This document shows, in pieces, positions 45,201-56,250 of a stretch of DNA of 64,000 nt (positions are counted from its first letter, which is position 1; each line of letters starts with the position of its first letter). Both the position numbers and the translations under genes were made by a program. Origin of the DNA: Lineus longissimus. Taxonomy: Eukaryota; Nemertea; Pilidiophora; Heteronemertea; Lineidae. A model generated the notes under the pieces. That model saw nothing but the letters and a program-made list of their open reading frames with translations. It was not told where the DNA came from and did not search any database. Location: assembly GCF_910592395.1 (NCBI RefSeq), contig NC_088315.1, positions 19,572,219 to 19,636,218 on the forward strand, in the 5' to 3' direction.

Positions 45201-48200
45201 AATTAACTATTAGGGTCAGGGTAAAACAAGATTCACAGTGTACACTTTGTTATGAATTCCACAGTCAAGGTTTCACAAGTTGGAGGCGGTCCCCAGCCCT
45301 TATGATTGCAAGATATTTGGCCCTAGCCTTGACGAGTTTGTTTCAACCTCAGCTGTTTGTGGTGTTGATTCTATCTAAGTCCAGAAAGGATGGCATACTG
45401 TAACCTCCCTTAGCTGACACCTCTCTAATAAGCCCTCTCTATTTTAAAAAGACACAAATTTTGGTCCCAAATTCGTTGTTTTCATTCTATCTGACCGCTC
45501 TATTCAGGACACCTCAAGGACAGCACTTGCTAGTCCTGAGGGTGTCCCTTGAGAGAGGTTCACTGTATAGACAAGACTGAGATTAGTAGTTTTATATTTA
45601 CGATGTGGAAGCATTGGAAAGAGTTGTCTGGTGGTTCTAGGGTGTTAAACGGTTAGAGCCTACGATGGGCTACAGCTGGCCATGTAATAACAAAGCGTAG
45701 CTACATCAACTTTATAGAGGTGAATCTGCAAGCTGGTTCTGCAGCTTGGAGGGGGCTTAATGGTGACATTAGGATGAAGCCGTACCTTGGGATACCGAGG
45801 CGGGTGATATACACAGCTTGCACGATGCAGTTACGGATGCAGCTAGTCTCGCACAATGCAACAGATGGAACTATATGCCGATTATACTAGAAGCTTCTGC
45901 CAAAATGGCAGAATAGCATGGGGCGGTTATGTGGACACCTGGAAATCCTGGCCATCTTTTGGTTAAAACTGTAAATCATTTCGAAGAATTTTTCACGTTG
46001 CCGTAGCATGTATTGTTTTAAAATGGCATTTACTGTGTGTCTGTAATGAAAGCACAGTGAGGAGAAAGTATTTCATTTTGGCAGAAATTTCTGGGTAGCG
46101 TGATGTTACCGATGGATACCAATAAAAAAATTGGCCTAAAATGCTCTGCGGAAACCTAAGACCAAAAGACCAGTACACCAGGGTCCGAGTTAAACGACAG
46201 GAAACCTTTTCCAAGCCCAGCATCAGTCGGCCAGTTTCAACACCGTAAGATACTCTTCTAACTTTTCGCGCTTTTTCTTCTTTTTGCCTGTCGAACGAGC
46301 AGACCTAAAGGGAAAGTTCACCAGTTAAAATGGTTAGTATAACACGCCATGCACAAAGAAAAGTAAGACTGGAAAATGTGGTTGTGTACACTTTAAACAT
46401 TGACCAATCACCACCAAAAAAAAAAATCGCCCATACTTTTACTTCCCATGATTCTGGGGAAGGACAATCCATAACAAATTAAGAACGTGAGTTTGATAAC
46501 CTCCAATTGTGTAAATACGTACTAAATATAAATTTCAACATCAAAACTGATGTCAAATACCAAATGTATATACAAGTTTTAGCAAATTTGCGTCCATACC
46601 AATGGTGCCTGGCAATGTTTATCTCTGTTTGCCTGTGCCACAATAAAATACAATGAAAATGAATGGTGTCCGCCTTTGAATACACAACTTCTGTATCTGG
46701 TAAGGTGTGAATCACTCAATATAAATTTGACAAGATGTAATTTTTGAGCGCATTAAAAAAAGCGACATCCAGAATAGCACAGCGAGAGAAAAGCTTGTTT
46801 GCTAGAGGGGGGGGGGGGGGGCTATTAAGGCTTGGGAAATGCTGGGTCAAGATTACAAAAGGATTGATGAAAAATATTCTGAAGATGGAGCTGGATGGTA
46901 TTGGTTGCCATTGCAAATGGTCGGCAAGGATCTTTGGATGAAGAGTGGTTGCCAAGTGAAACGAAGGTTGCTGAGCAGATATATTAAAGAATAATTAATC
47001 AATTTATATCATGACAACTCCAAACACCTCAAGCATCACACTAACAGATGCCCACATGCACACACCACCCTGAATGGCTTGGGGACACAGACGTTTAGCT
47101 CAGCTTGGATGGTTTTGAGGAAAGCTCTCTCAGTACAAATGCATTGCGCAGTGTCGTTACTTTAGACCGCCAGGAATTTAAGGGTTGACCATAGGCACTA
47201 CCATTATGACTAGAATTTTAAAACCAAAAGTAATAAGAACTCTTTCAAAATGAAGTGAATGCCAGTTTAAAGAGTGGGAGCCTGTCCTCTGGAAAATCAA
47301 TACAAACTCCCAGCCTTGAAATTGGCATTCACCTTGTTTTAAAATAGTTCTCATTGCTATAGGATCTGGCCAAAATAGAGGTGCCTATATAGCCCAAAGG
47401 TGACTACTCGAAGAATTCTTTCTGTTGTAGGGTACTTATTTTGATCACCAGAGTCATCCATGCCAGGCCAAATGACCGAGTATTCTACAGAACCTCTGTC
47501 ACGTCTGTATCCACCAGTCTGAAACCTTCCCAAACCACTCTCCTATTTCCACAGACATGCATCAATTCAGACAAGTGAAGAGCTCACTGAGTTGGATCTG
47601 TTTAAGTTCCGTGGACAACCTTGCGAGTGAGTCACTGGCAACGGAAAACTTAGCAATATGAATTCACAGGCAATGGAAAACTTTGCAACAGGAATTCAAA
47701 AGCAGTGGTCCCAGAATTTGAAGTTGTCCACAGCTCAAAAACTTATCTCCCGTCGAAGCCCTGATCAGTAGTGAGTGAAAACACCAGTGCGTTAGAACAC
47801 GAGGCTTACGATGTCAGCTCCCCGTCCGTAGCAGTGAGGTGGTCGCTCTTGTTCGGCAATTTGCCTAGGAAGATAACGTCAATATCCGGGGGATAAATAT
47901 GGTCAAACGATTCCAATGTTTGCATGTAGCTGTTGAAAATGTAAACCTTTGGCCTCTCGTGACAAACTGAGGATGTGCGCAAGTCACCTCCCACTCACGC
48001 CTTGAACACCAAAGGTAGAGGTTTTCATAGTGCATTTGGTAATGCATTATGCCACTGTGCATTAGAAGGCTACCTGGATACACCATCACTTGGTAGGCTC
48101 AACTGGAGGCCCAGTCTTACGAAACACAATTCCCTGTATCAGCGAATCCTTCATGTATATGCCCCAGAAATGAATTATCCAGAACTTTTCGACAAAAAGT

Positions 48201-51200
48201 AAACTTCCTTGAAAAAGATATGAATTTAGGGACAGAAAATGTCAATAGATATGACAAATAGGATAGAGCTTGGTAGCTTTTGGGCAAACCAGGGGTGGGG
48301 GAGGGTCACTCAATACAAAGTCCAGCCCCATGTACGTTCCAATTATAGCAATTAGGCTTCTAATTTTTGCTAATCAGCACAATTCAGTGTAAACTTAAAG
48401 ACTTGGGTATTATCTTGTGATTCTCATGACTGTGTGTGAAAGGCTTATTGCCGACATGAATAGTGTGATGACGAAGTTCTTCAGACTCTGTTCATTGAAC
48501 TAATAATACTAATAGCCATTTGATTGTAAATGAACCACCCAATTTACTCAGTGCAAAAGGGGTTTTGATTTACTCAAGTGAGCACGTAACATGTCCCAAA
48601 GGCAGCCTAGTATTTCAGGCTGGAATGCACGTGGGATATGAAGTCATATAGAGTGACCCCCCTTCCCAAACCCGGGAGAAGCATCTACTACAGTAGCTAG
48701 TTAAGCTCTACACTAGTTACTCTTTGTTTCTAGAGGAAAATTACTATAAAGCATTGTAATCTACAAGGGAAGGAGAAATGCATCGAAAAAATATGAGCGT
48801 CATCTAGGACATTATTAGCTCTATAAATGATATGGGCGATTGTATTGTAAAGTAGGAGGAAACTGGAGACCCTGGGGGAAAACATTCACCATGGAAGTTC
48901 ACCAGATGACTGGAATGTTCCAACAAATGCTATATTTTTTATGTTTATGAAATGAAAATTGCTGTCTAAGCTAAAACTGTAAGAAATTGTAACAAACTGC
49001 ACATGACGTAGACCGTTTTCCATAAAATTTGTAACGTTTTCAAATCAAAACTGGACAACATCTGGTGAACTTTCACAATCACAAACAAGATATACACTTT
49101 GAAATAATTAATCATCCAAGCTCCCAGTTTTTGAATTATCGATAAGAGTTTTTTGATGAGAAATAGGGGTTGTGTTAAAAACTTCAATTTTCATTAATTA
49201 TTTCAAAGTTTTGCCACTAACAAGAGGATAACTAATAAGGGAGCTACAACATCTAACAGAACAGCGATGTTTAGGAGGCAGCGTGCGGAGAATGAAGCGA
49301 AGCAGATACTTAAATACCAGGGCCTAGCATACAAGGAACAGAATCTTGATGATTTACCAATGTTTTGACGGCGACAAAAGTTTGATTCAACGATCAAATC
49401 TACTCGAGGAAAGCGGCCTACAAAGGAACGACTTTTGTTGCTGCGACCTGTGATCATGATAACATGCAACACAAATTGCTTGTCTACTTCAAAAATTGCT
49501 TGTCTGCAGTGGTCACTGCGAGACAAGAATCAGTTATTGCACTGACCTTAGATCAATATCAAACCCTATGCAGTTCATGTATCACAAAATGTGCGCAAAG
49601 CCTGAACAATTTCAAATGCATATTTGCGCAATTTCTGTCTCCGAAAAAACAGAGTAAAACCATCAGGACACAGATCCTGGTATATTTCCTATCCCTGTCT
49701 AAACCCTGACTTACACTTCTTGCACATCTTTCTCAAGTATTCCGTCATAGATATCATCACGATGCGGTAACATGCCTTAAATTCAAATATGATTAATGTG
49801 TATGTGTGCTCAATCAAACACATCCATGGTGCGGTGATACTCAGGGGGGGGGGGTCACACAGGAGGAAGAGCCTCCAAAAAAACTGTGGCACGTGCGCCT
49901 TTAAAAATGTGACCTGTCACAGCAAGACCAGGCGCATGTCGCTCTGAGCTTGGCAGTTTGAGACGGACTGGTTGTTCATTTCACTGTTGTCTGCCTTTTG
50001 AGAAATCTAAGTACATCAATATCTTCATTTATCTCCTGGTGTCATTTAGGCTGATCTTTGGTGCCACATCTGCCTGGTTTTGCTGTGATGGGTCAGAAAT
50101 GACAAACTGCAGCATATTATTTGGGATAGATTTGAAAATCACAACAAAAGGGCAATTTTTCAAATTTCAAAATCAGATTTAGCGATATTATTAGCCCCAG
50201 TAAAGCAAAACAATTTCTGAGAAGTTTTCTTCCAAATATCTTACTTTGCACTTCACCGAAAACCCATTGGTTTCTGACTGTACTGATGAAAAGAACACTC
50301 TTGGAGAATTTCTTAAGACCGGTAACACCTGCTCTCAGGAAACGAGTGTATGGGTACCGGTACAGCCCAATAGGGGGTCACCTGTACCTGTAGTACTAAT
50401 GCAATGCACTACATGCATGAAATGCACTACTAGGAATCCCGTCTGGCCAATGGTTTTGCCCGTCAGGTGTTATGTGTGGATTAGATATACTCATTCTTAC
50501 CTATGTCTCCATTGATGATATCACATTTTGCCAAAGCCATCAGGAAGCCATAGAAGGAAACTCTAGGTGCAGTGGACAGGATCTCCTTAAGGGCGTTCAG
50601 TGGTGGCGTGCTGAAAAAAAATCAGATTTCAGTATTAAAGGGAGACTATAGAGGACTTTGAGCGTCATGATGGTGCAATGACGTCGGGAAAGATGTCACG
50701 TCAAACACACCGGAGGCATGAACTTCTTGTGACACCAACGCCTCACAACTGCTAATGGAAATGGTTAATTGAGGACTCAAACGTAAATTTTGGACAACAC
50801 TATCAGGACGTACAACGAAGGAATGTTTAGACCGATGATAATCGTCCAAAGCATCAACAGGCGTAAACCTACCTAAAGTCGGTCTTTTCTATAATTGGCG
50901 TCAGAGCCCTGAAAAATTGTAGCGAATCAACTCCTTCTGTGTTGAGAGAGGGCGCCATCGCCTTTTCCTCCTTGGCGTGAACATTTGCCTGGTCCTCGGA
51001 TGTCGGAACAACGACAGTATCCCGGCCTGCTGACGACGCAAGAGCCTTGTAGACATCAGAACATTTGGACAAAAACTCTGGAAAGAAGGGCGATGTTGTT
51101 GGTAAAATATGTTAGAATCTGATAAAATAATGTTTTTTATCAGGCAATTGGTAATTTTCTTTGCATACAGTTGAACCTCCATATCTCTGTTGGCAGGACA

Positions 51201-53170
51201 CTCTCCCTATAAGGGACTGTGACGCTGGTCCCAAATGGGGTGTTTCTACTCATTCTGACCTCTATAGTCGGGACACCCTCCTATTAAGGAGACATCAGAG
51301 ACATCACAACGGCCAACATGACTATATGTAAACACAGACGAGAGACACCGCAACGGCCAACATGACTCTATGTAATCCCAAATTATAGACACCACAACTG
51401 CCAACATGACTCTCTGTAAACACAGACTATAGAGACATCACAACGGCCAACATGACTCTATGTAAACACAGAATACAGAGGCATCACAATGGCCAACACG
51501 ACTCTATGTAATCCCAAACTATAGAGCCACCACAACTGCCAACATGACTCTATGTAAACACAGACTATAGCGACAACACAACTGCCAACATGACTCTATG
51601 TAAACACAGACTAAGACACGTGCCCCTGCTCGATAAATACTCTATGGAACAAAGGAGGCCTCGCATTAAACATATAGATCATTGACCCTCGGCGCTCAGG
51701 GTCAGACGGTATCAAATCAAAACGCTATGAGATCCCAAACTGTAGGAATAAGATGACCATATTTCATCTCGAGTCCTTACCATCATAGTAAAATTGTATT
51801 TGAAATGCATAGAGGAAGTCAGCAAATGAAATCAGACAATCCTGGGCATCTTCCATTAGAATGATTCTGAAATTAGAAATAAGAAATTTCATTTTCTGCT
51901 TTTGTTCATGTGCTTGGTTGGATGACATCTACCGATTTCTGTCCTCAAACTTGCTTTTAAACTTGTTCCTTACAACCTCGTTCAAAGCACTTACCATGTT
52001 GAAAAATGTGAAAAGGTCTGGGATTCATGTTCTTACCTGGCAGTTTTTTGAACCACATCAAAAGGAAAGTCATAACACAGCAGACAGATCAAGGAGTGGT
52101 ATTCTTTTATCGTCAGCAGATCTGTAAAAAGAGTATTTTTCAGCAATTACAACTGTGATGAAGTTTTGGATTGTGTGACACTTAGCTGTGGTTTTGTCCA
52201 GGTGGTGACACTTTGGCCGCAAGGTAAATGGCCCACCATCTTTGGGGCAGTTGGAGCAATTATACACTCAGCTTAGCACCACAATCACATGTTCACATAT
52301 TGGGATGATTTCAAAATCACATAGCTTATCTTGCAGAAGTTAACAAGCCACAAGATACTAACCAATTTTCAGAGTTTTTGGCACATACCTCCTTTTTTCC
52401 CTATATGTCGGAAACATTTCCATATCGTGCGGACAAATGAAGACCTATTGTGTGGTGTTATCCGGATGAAGTTGTACTCCCGATATAACGTGTGATTGCC
52501 TTCTCGAACACTTGTGAAACTGTACGGGGGCAATAAAACCGATCAGAGCATTTCATAGAATGAAAAAAAAGCCATACCATTCTAAACTTTCAGCTTAATT
52601 GAATTCTCTAACAAAGAATTCTTCAAGGACGGATTCCTGGGTCTCCACCCTTTTGAATGAGATTCTCGGGACCCGAATGTCAAGGCCGGGGCTGGCTAAA
52701 AATGTTCAGTTTAGCTGCCAATAATTCATGTTTGATGTCAGAATGACATTTTTGTAGGGTTGGAGTTGAGATATGTGTCCATGAATACAGTGGAACCTCC
52801 CTTAGCGGATACCTCTCTACTAAGGACACTAGTTTTGGTCCCAAATTGGTTGTCTACCTGCAATTTCACCTCTCTAATCAGGACATCTCTCTATAGTCTA
52901 TATTAAGGACAGCACTTAATGTCAGTCCCGATGGTGTCCTTAATAGAGAGGTTCGGAACGAGTTTACAATCCCCGATCACACCCCAAAAAAAGGTCATCG
53001 GTTGACTAACGAAGCACCACTGTTCAATGGATTTATAGTTGAATGCGAGAGGTTCTACTGTACTTACTAATCGCTGAAGAACTTTGTGGCATTGACCTTG
53101 GGGTTGTCCTCCTTGTGTTCTAGGAGCTGAGAGACGGCATCCTCAAGGTAAACAAGCACATGGTGCTGAG
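42041..53170 (-). CDS. CSTPP1: CSTPP1 (C11orf49), centriolar satellite-associated tubulin polyglutamylase complex regulator; first exon not found
   Basis: A regulator of the tubulin polyglutamylase complex at centriolar satellites. Exons in transcript order: 53068-53170, 52389-52519, 52037-52121, 51781-51866, 50873-51077, 50501-50610, 47810-47864, then a last exon at 46223-46304 or 42041-42251. Phases agree at every junction. Matches to the human protein run in order: AQHHVLVYLEDAVSQLLEH, TPHNRSSFVRTIWKCFR, LLTIKEYHSLICLLC, DCLISFADFLYAFQIQFYY, VVVPTS and SFYGFLMALAKC. The first listed exon begins with two bases of a split codon, so a short upstream exon with the ATG must lie beyond 53170; I could not place it. 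The C-terminal region after GKLPNKSD is poorly conserved. It is tail-to-tail with the kinesin-8 gene. Confidence 0.9.
42475..42670. mobile_element. Palindromic MITE, family B
   Basis: Ends ATGTGATCCGTCACAGCAAA and TTTTGGTGTGACGAGTCACA; internal GAGCTTGGCAGGTTGAGACA and CTATTGTCTGCC match the copies at 3952 and 49905. It lies just inside the long CSTPP1 intron, upstream of the distal last exon. Confidence 0.8.
43328..43415 (-). mobile_element. tRNA-derived SINE head
   Basis: Minus strand: A-box-like GATGTGGTGTAGTGGCTCGG and, 40 bases later, B-box-like GGTACGATCCCC. It is in a CSTPP1 intron; the element body probably continues toward 43260. Confidence 0.5.
44504..44663. mobile_element. 160-bp TIR element
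   Basis: Perfect 12-bp terminal inverted repeats, ACAGGGTGTCCC at 44504-44515 and GGGACACCCTGT at 44652-44663. There is no internal coding capacity. The ACAGGGTGTCCCAAA end is reminiscent of mariner/IS630-type elements, but no flanking TA duplication is evident. Confidence 0.75.
45398..45572. mobile_element. Palindromic MITE, family A
   Basis: From TGTAACCTCCCTTAGCTGAC through ATTTTGGTCCCAAATTCG to TTGAGAGAGGTTCACTGTA. It lies in a CSTPP1 intron. Confidence 0.75.
46223..46304 (-). CDS. CSTPP1: CSTPP1 alternative last exon (basic tail)
   Basis: Minus strand: acceptor CTTTCCCTTTAG, an 82-nt coding part starting in the phase left by the exon at 47810-47864, and a TGA stop at 46223. It encodes SSARSTGKKKKKREKLEEYL and ends TVLKLAD. 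Using it would give CSTPP1 a lysine-rich, helix-forming tail. A weak internal GT (after CGCGAAAA) could instead make it internal. Confidence 0.6.
47182..47394. mobile_element. Palindromic MITE, family C, copy 3
   Basis: GGGTTGACCATAGGCACTAC to ATAGAGGTGCCTATATAGCC, with GCCAGTTTAAAGAGTGGGAG shared exactly with the copy at 28643. It lies in the CSTPP1 intron between the exon at 47810 and the alternative last exon. Confidence 0.8.
49905..50100. mobile_element. Palindromic MITE, family B
   Basis: Ends AATGTGACCTGTCACAGCAA and TTTTGCTGTGATGGGTCAG. Third full copy of the family, in a CSTPP1 intron. Confidence 0.8.
51168..51300. mobile_element. Palindromic MITE, family A (diverged)
   Basis: Starts ACAGTTGAACCTCCATATC, contains CTGGTCCCAAATGGGGTG and ends near CCTATTAAGGAGAC, where a 45-bp tandem repeat begins. 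Confidence 0.6.
51289..51615. repeat. ~45-bp minisatellite, 7 copies
   Basis: The core CGGCCAACATGACTCTATGT followed by AAACACAGACTATAGAGACATCACAA repeats seven times with variants (CTGCCAACATGACTC, AATCCCAAACTAT). It lies in the CSTPP1 intron between the exons at 51781 and 50873. Confidence 0.85.
52786..53062. mobile_element. Palindromic MITE, family A, carrying a nested hAT-like fragment
   Basis: Family A from ACAGTGGAACCTCCCTTAG to AGGTTCTACTGTAC. Between 52955 and 53046 it is split by 92 bases matching the hAT-like element at 31657. GAGAGGTTC occurs on both sides (52946-52954 and 53047-53055), while intact family members have it once. The element ends six bases from the CSTPP1 splice donor. 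Confidence 0.8.
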
Positions 53171-53934
53171 CTGCAATAGATAAGTGGGCATTCAATTTTT
53201 TCATGACTGTCCAGTAAACGCCCTTCTATCGTACAACGGACCGGTGTAAACAGTAAATCAGTGCACCTGATTTTCTCCCATGGCATAGGCTATGCATTGT
53301 GAAAATCCTCATGCAACTACTCAACGCATTCCCATGTCTCCATCACAGAGTTCCTGCACTGCGTTCGACTCTGGTCAATCACGGCCTATTTTACATAGTC
53401 TTTGGAAATTTCGGAACATTTCCAAGTCACTGTCAGTGACAGAGCTAGAGAACTACACTATTTTATATATCATATGGTATTGTTAATTGTATCGGTAGGC
53501 CTAGCAGTAGCTAGCTTACTCAACACTTAGGCTCAATGTCAAATCAGCTGGCTGGCTTATCTTTATTTTAACCAGGATAAAGATCGATGGCATGTCCGAA
53601 ATGTAGATAAAATTATACCAATGATGACATGTCAGGCCTCAGCTCTTTCAGCGCCCAACGGTGAAATGAATGAACGTAAAACATGTCAAATTCAAAAAGC
53701 TCTCAAGCTGAAAAGATGATCTGAAAAATGGAAACGAAAAGCGTCCATGACAACAACACTAAAACGCATGAAATATGCATTTACATAAATATCTCTCAGC
53801 TGAAACTGTGTATCTATCCATGGGCGGTATCTTTAGGTCCCAGACTGCATCATAAGATATATTATCTGATGAAAGACTAGTGATAAATAAGCAGATATTT
53901 AGGAGAAAATCTCAGGCTCCACGTCGGAAAGTAG

Positions 53935-54267
53935 GGGTAGGTGTAAACTGTGGACGAAAGTGTGGACGAAAGTGTGGACAGCGGCCCTCTAAATTATTGC
54001 AGTTGCTCCGTTCAGTTTTTTATTACTAGACCTTTGTTATTGGCCTGTGGTGTTGCTTTACCACTGTGAGTGACTGTACTGCTATAAAAGACACATACAT
54101 ATAGTATACACTCATAGTCATAAGCTGACCCATTAAAAAGATTATAATGCATAATATACTGCAATTTCTTTTAAATATATTGAAAAACAAAGAAATGCCA
54201 GCCCACCAAACTTAGAGGGCCGCTGTCCACACTTTCGTCCACACTCTCGTCCACATTTTACACCTAC
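53935..54267. mobile_element. TIR element (~333 bp) with ~60-bp inverted ends
   Basis: The left end GTAGGTGTAAACTGTGGACG continues into AAAGTGTGGACAGCGGCCCT; the right end is the complement (AGGGCCGCTGTCCACACTTT to TTTTACACCTAC). TCGGAAAGTAG occurs on both flanks (53924-53934 and 54268-54278), which looks like a target duplication. No coding capacity. Confidence 0.8.
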
Positions 54268-54399
54268 TCGGAAAGTAGTACTAAAAGAAATCAATGCGTG
54301 GTATCACTGTCCAGTAGGGGTGCTATCTGTGCAATCAGAATGTAGTTTCTCGGATATCATGAATTAAAGTTGTTTCTGGCGAACATTCTGATGAACATT

Positions 54400-54564
54400 G
54401 AGCCTCATAATGTTCACCAGCGTAGATTTGGGGATCCAATTAACCCGCTAAGCCGTGAAGCGTGGTGGACGCGTGAAATTAAGACAAAAACGACCTCAAA
54501 CCCTGAAATTATCATGGACCTGTCAAAAATTCAATGGATTTATGCCCTGCAAATATTAGGTTCG
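54400..54564 (+). CDS. Candidate exon, unidentified plus-strand gene (possible discoidin-like fold)
   Basis: The frame RRFGDPINPLSREAWWTREI, then NPEIIMDLSKIQWIYALQIL, leads to a donor TTCGA|GTGAGA at about 54564. The spacing of paired Trp and of xIxxDLSKxxxIxALQIxG resembles the first strands of an F5/8 type C (discoidin) domain. This is inference from pattern only. The 5' end of the exon is not resolved. Confidence 0.35.
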
Positions 54565-54644
54565 AGTGAGATGTGAGATATTGGGAAAAAGTTATGGCAG
54601 TTGATGTATAAAGGAAAATGGCTTAAAATCTATTAGTAGTGTGT

Positions 54645-54745
54645 AGCTCAGGTGGCACTACACAGTGCGGAGGACGGTATCAGGACGCGCGTCAGATTGG
54701 CCTCCTGCTCGCGCTACAGCGGTATAGTTCAAGTTCCTGCCGAGC
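54645..54745 (+). mobile_element. tRNA-derived SINE head
   Basis: GTGTAGCTCAGGTGGCACTA (A-box-like) and ATAGTTCAAGTTCCTGC (B-box-like) are about 65 bases apart, in a tRNA-like order. Confidence 0.5.
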
Positions 54746-55370
54746 CTAAATTAAATCTCACAGCCTCATCAAGTGGCAGTTCTCTATAGTCTTAATTCAC
54801 GTTGCGACTGTCCAAGTGAAAGGCAAGTCTTGCTGAAAATTTATTGGAAGGAAATCTTGATCTTCACATGTGATCCTGAATTTGACCATTAACTTGATCT
54901 GTCTCATGATTTCAGAGGTGACTGACCCATCGGCCCATGAGGTGTGAAAGCGAGAATGATGAGTGCCAGTCTTCAGAATGACGAGGTGGCAGTGCCCAGT
55001 TTAAGCAGGTAGGATGCAGAACTTGTGTAACCAAACCGCGACTCAGATCCACCTGATGCATATGATCGTATATCCAGAGCAGGCTAACGAAACGTCTCTT
55101 CCATCTTGACCCTCAAATGTATTGACATCGCTCAGCTTCGAGACAACGTTCGTATATGGGCGGATGCTACGGGGGCAATAGCGCTGGAAGTTCAGGACGG
55201 ACTCTTCGGATCGATACCCCAGGGTTATAACTGCAATTTGCGCAGAATCGTAGTGGCAGGCAAGAAACGCACAGGGGAACAAATTCTCATTCGAGATGGA
55301 GACTGGTCTTTAGGGCACAACAATTAAGCTTCTGAGACGCTCCCTATAATATCGATATTTCATTTTCAGG

Positions 55371-55573
55371 GTCATGGAACAACTCTTTCCTCCGTGAAAA
55401 GCCCTCCATGGAGACAGAAATAACACTGGGTCAAGTCTCAGTAGAACCATACCGTAACCCGACGTCACCAACCAGGGAAGGACACGTTTTCCAGTGGTCA
55501 TTCTGCTACACTAGGATACGAATCCTACCAAGCAAACTGGAGCGCCAACTGTTCACAAATGACGTGCCTTCAT
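55371..55573 (+). CDS. Probable terminal exon, unidentified plus-strand gene
   Basis: The acceptor TTTCATTTTCAG at 55359-55370 opens a frame SWNNSFLREKPSMETEITLG, followed by VEPYRNPTSPTREGHVFQWS and RIRILPSKLERQLFTNDVPS and a TAG. Composition is strongly protein-like with no low complexity. AATAAA follows at 56245. A short frame at 55130-55318 (LRDNVRIWADATGAIALEV) may be a preceding exon. I do not recognise the protein; the RIRILP motif would suit the end of a discoidin domain, a weak hint only. Confidence 0.5.
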
Positions 55574-56244
55574 AGCTTTTTGTTAGAAATATCTTTTTGT
55601 AAAACCTATTAGTGATTTTTAGATATCGACAGGTGAAGATACCAGTTCAAGTTGAACATTTGAGTTTGTCCAAAACATTTCAAATGCTAGATTGAAAGTT
55701 TCACAATCAGTGGTTGTTTGTACATTTCATCATTGGTGTCCGTTCATAATCCAGGACAAAATTTGACACGTCCTTCCTGTGGTGGTCGTTTAACTTGCAT
55801 AAGCCCGTTGATGATGTCTTTTAACGTGGCGATAAGTTGATTGGACTTAACTACATGAGGTAACGCCCAGTAAGTGTCTTGACTTTGTCGGCAACAAGCG
55901 GTTCATGTGAAGAACAATCAGGACCGAGTGGGTTGTCGCACCACTTTCGCTGTCACAATCACATCAACATTATCAGGATGATCAGGTCACAGATCGCCGA
56001 TGCTTCGGGGGAGTTGGGCGAAAAACTCTGGGGTAAAAGCAGAAAATTTCCCCTGGAAAAGTGTCCGGGCCTATTGTATTCTGTCGGATAATGCTATAAA
56101 TGGTTCTGTACCAGATGATGCCATGACCGCCAATACCTCCAGATTAAAGTGAGTGATAGAATGTTTGGTTCGCTGACATTCTATCCCCGGCTGTAGAAAC
56201 TCCCAGAAAAAAGTTGTAAATTCTACTCTAATAATTTATTGTTC

Positions 56245-56250
56245 AATAAA
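56245..56250 (+). promoter_or_regulatory. Candidate polyadenylation signal
   Basis: AATAAA in an AT-rich context about 670 bases after the stop of the terminal exon at 55371-55573. Confidence 0.45.
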
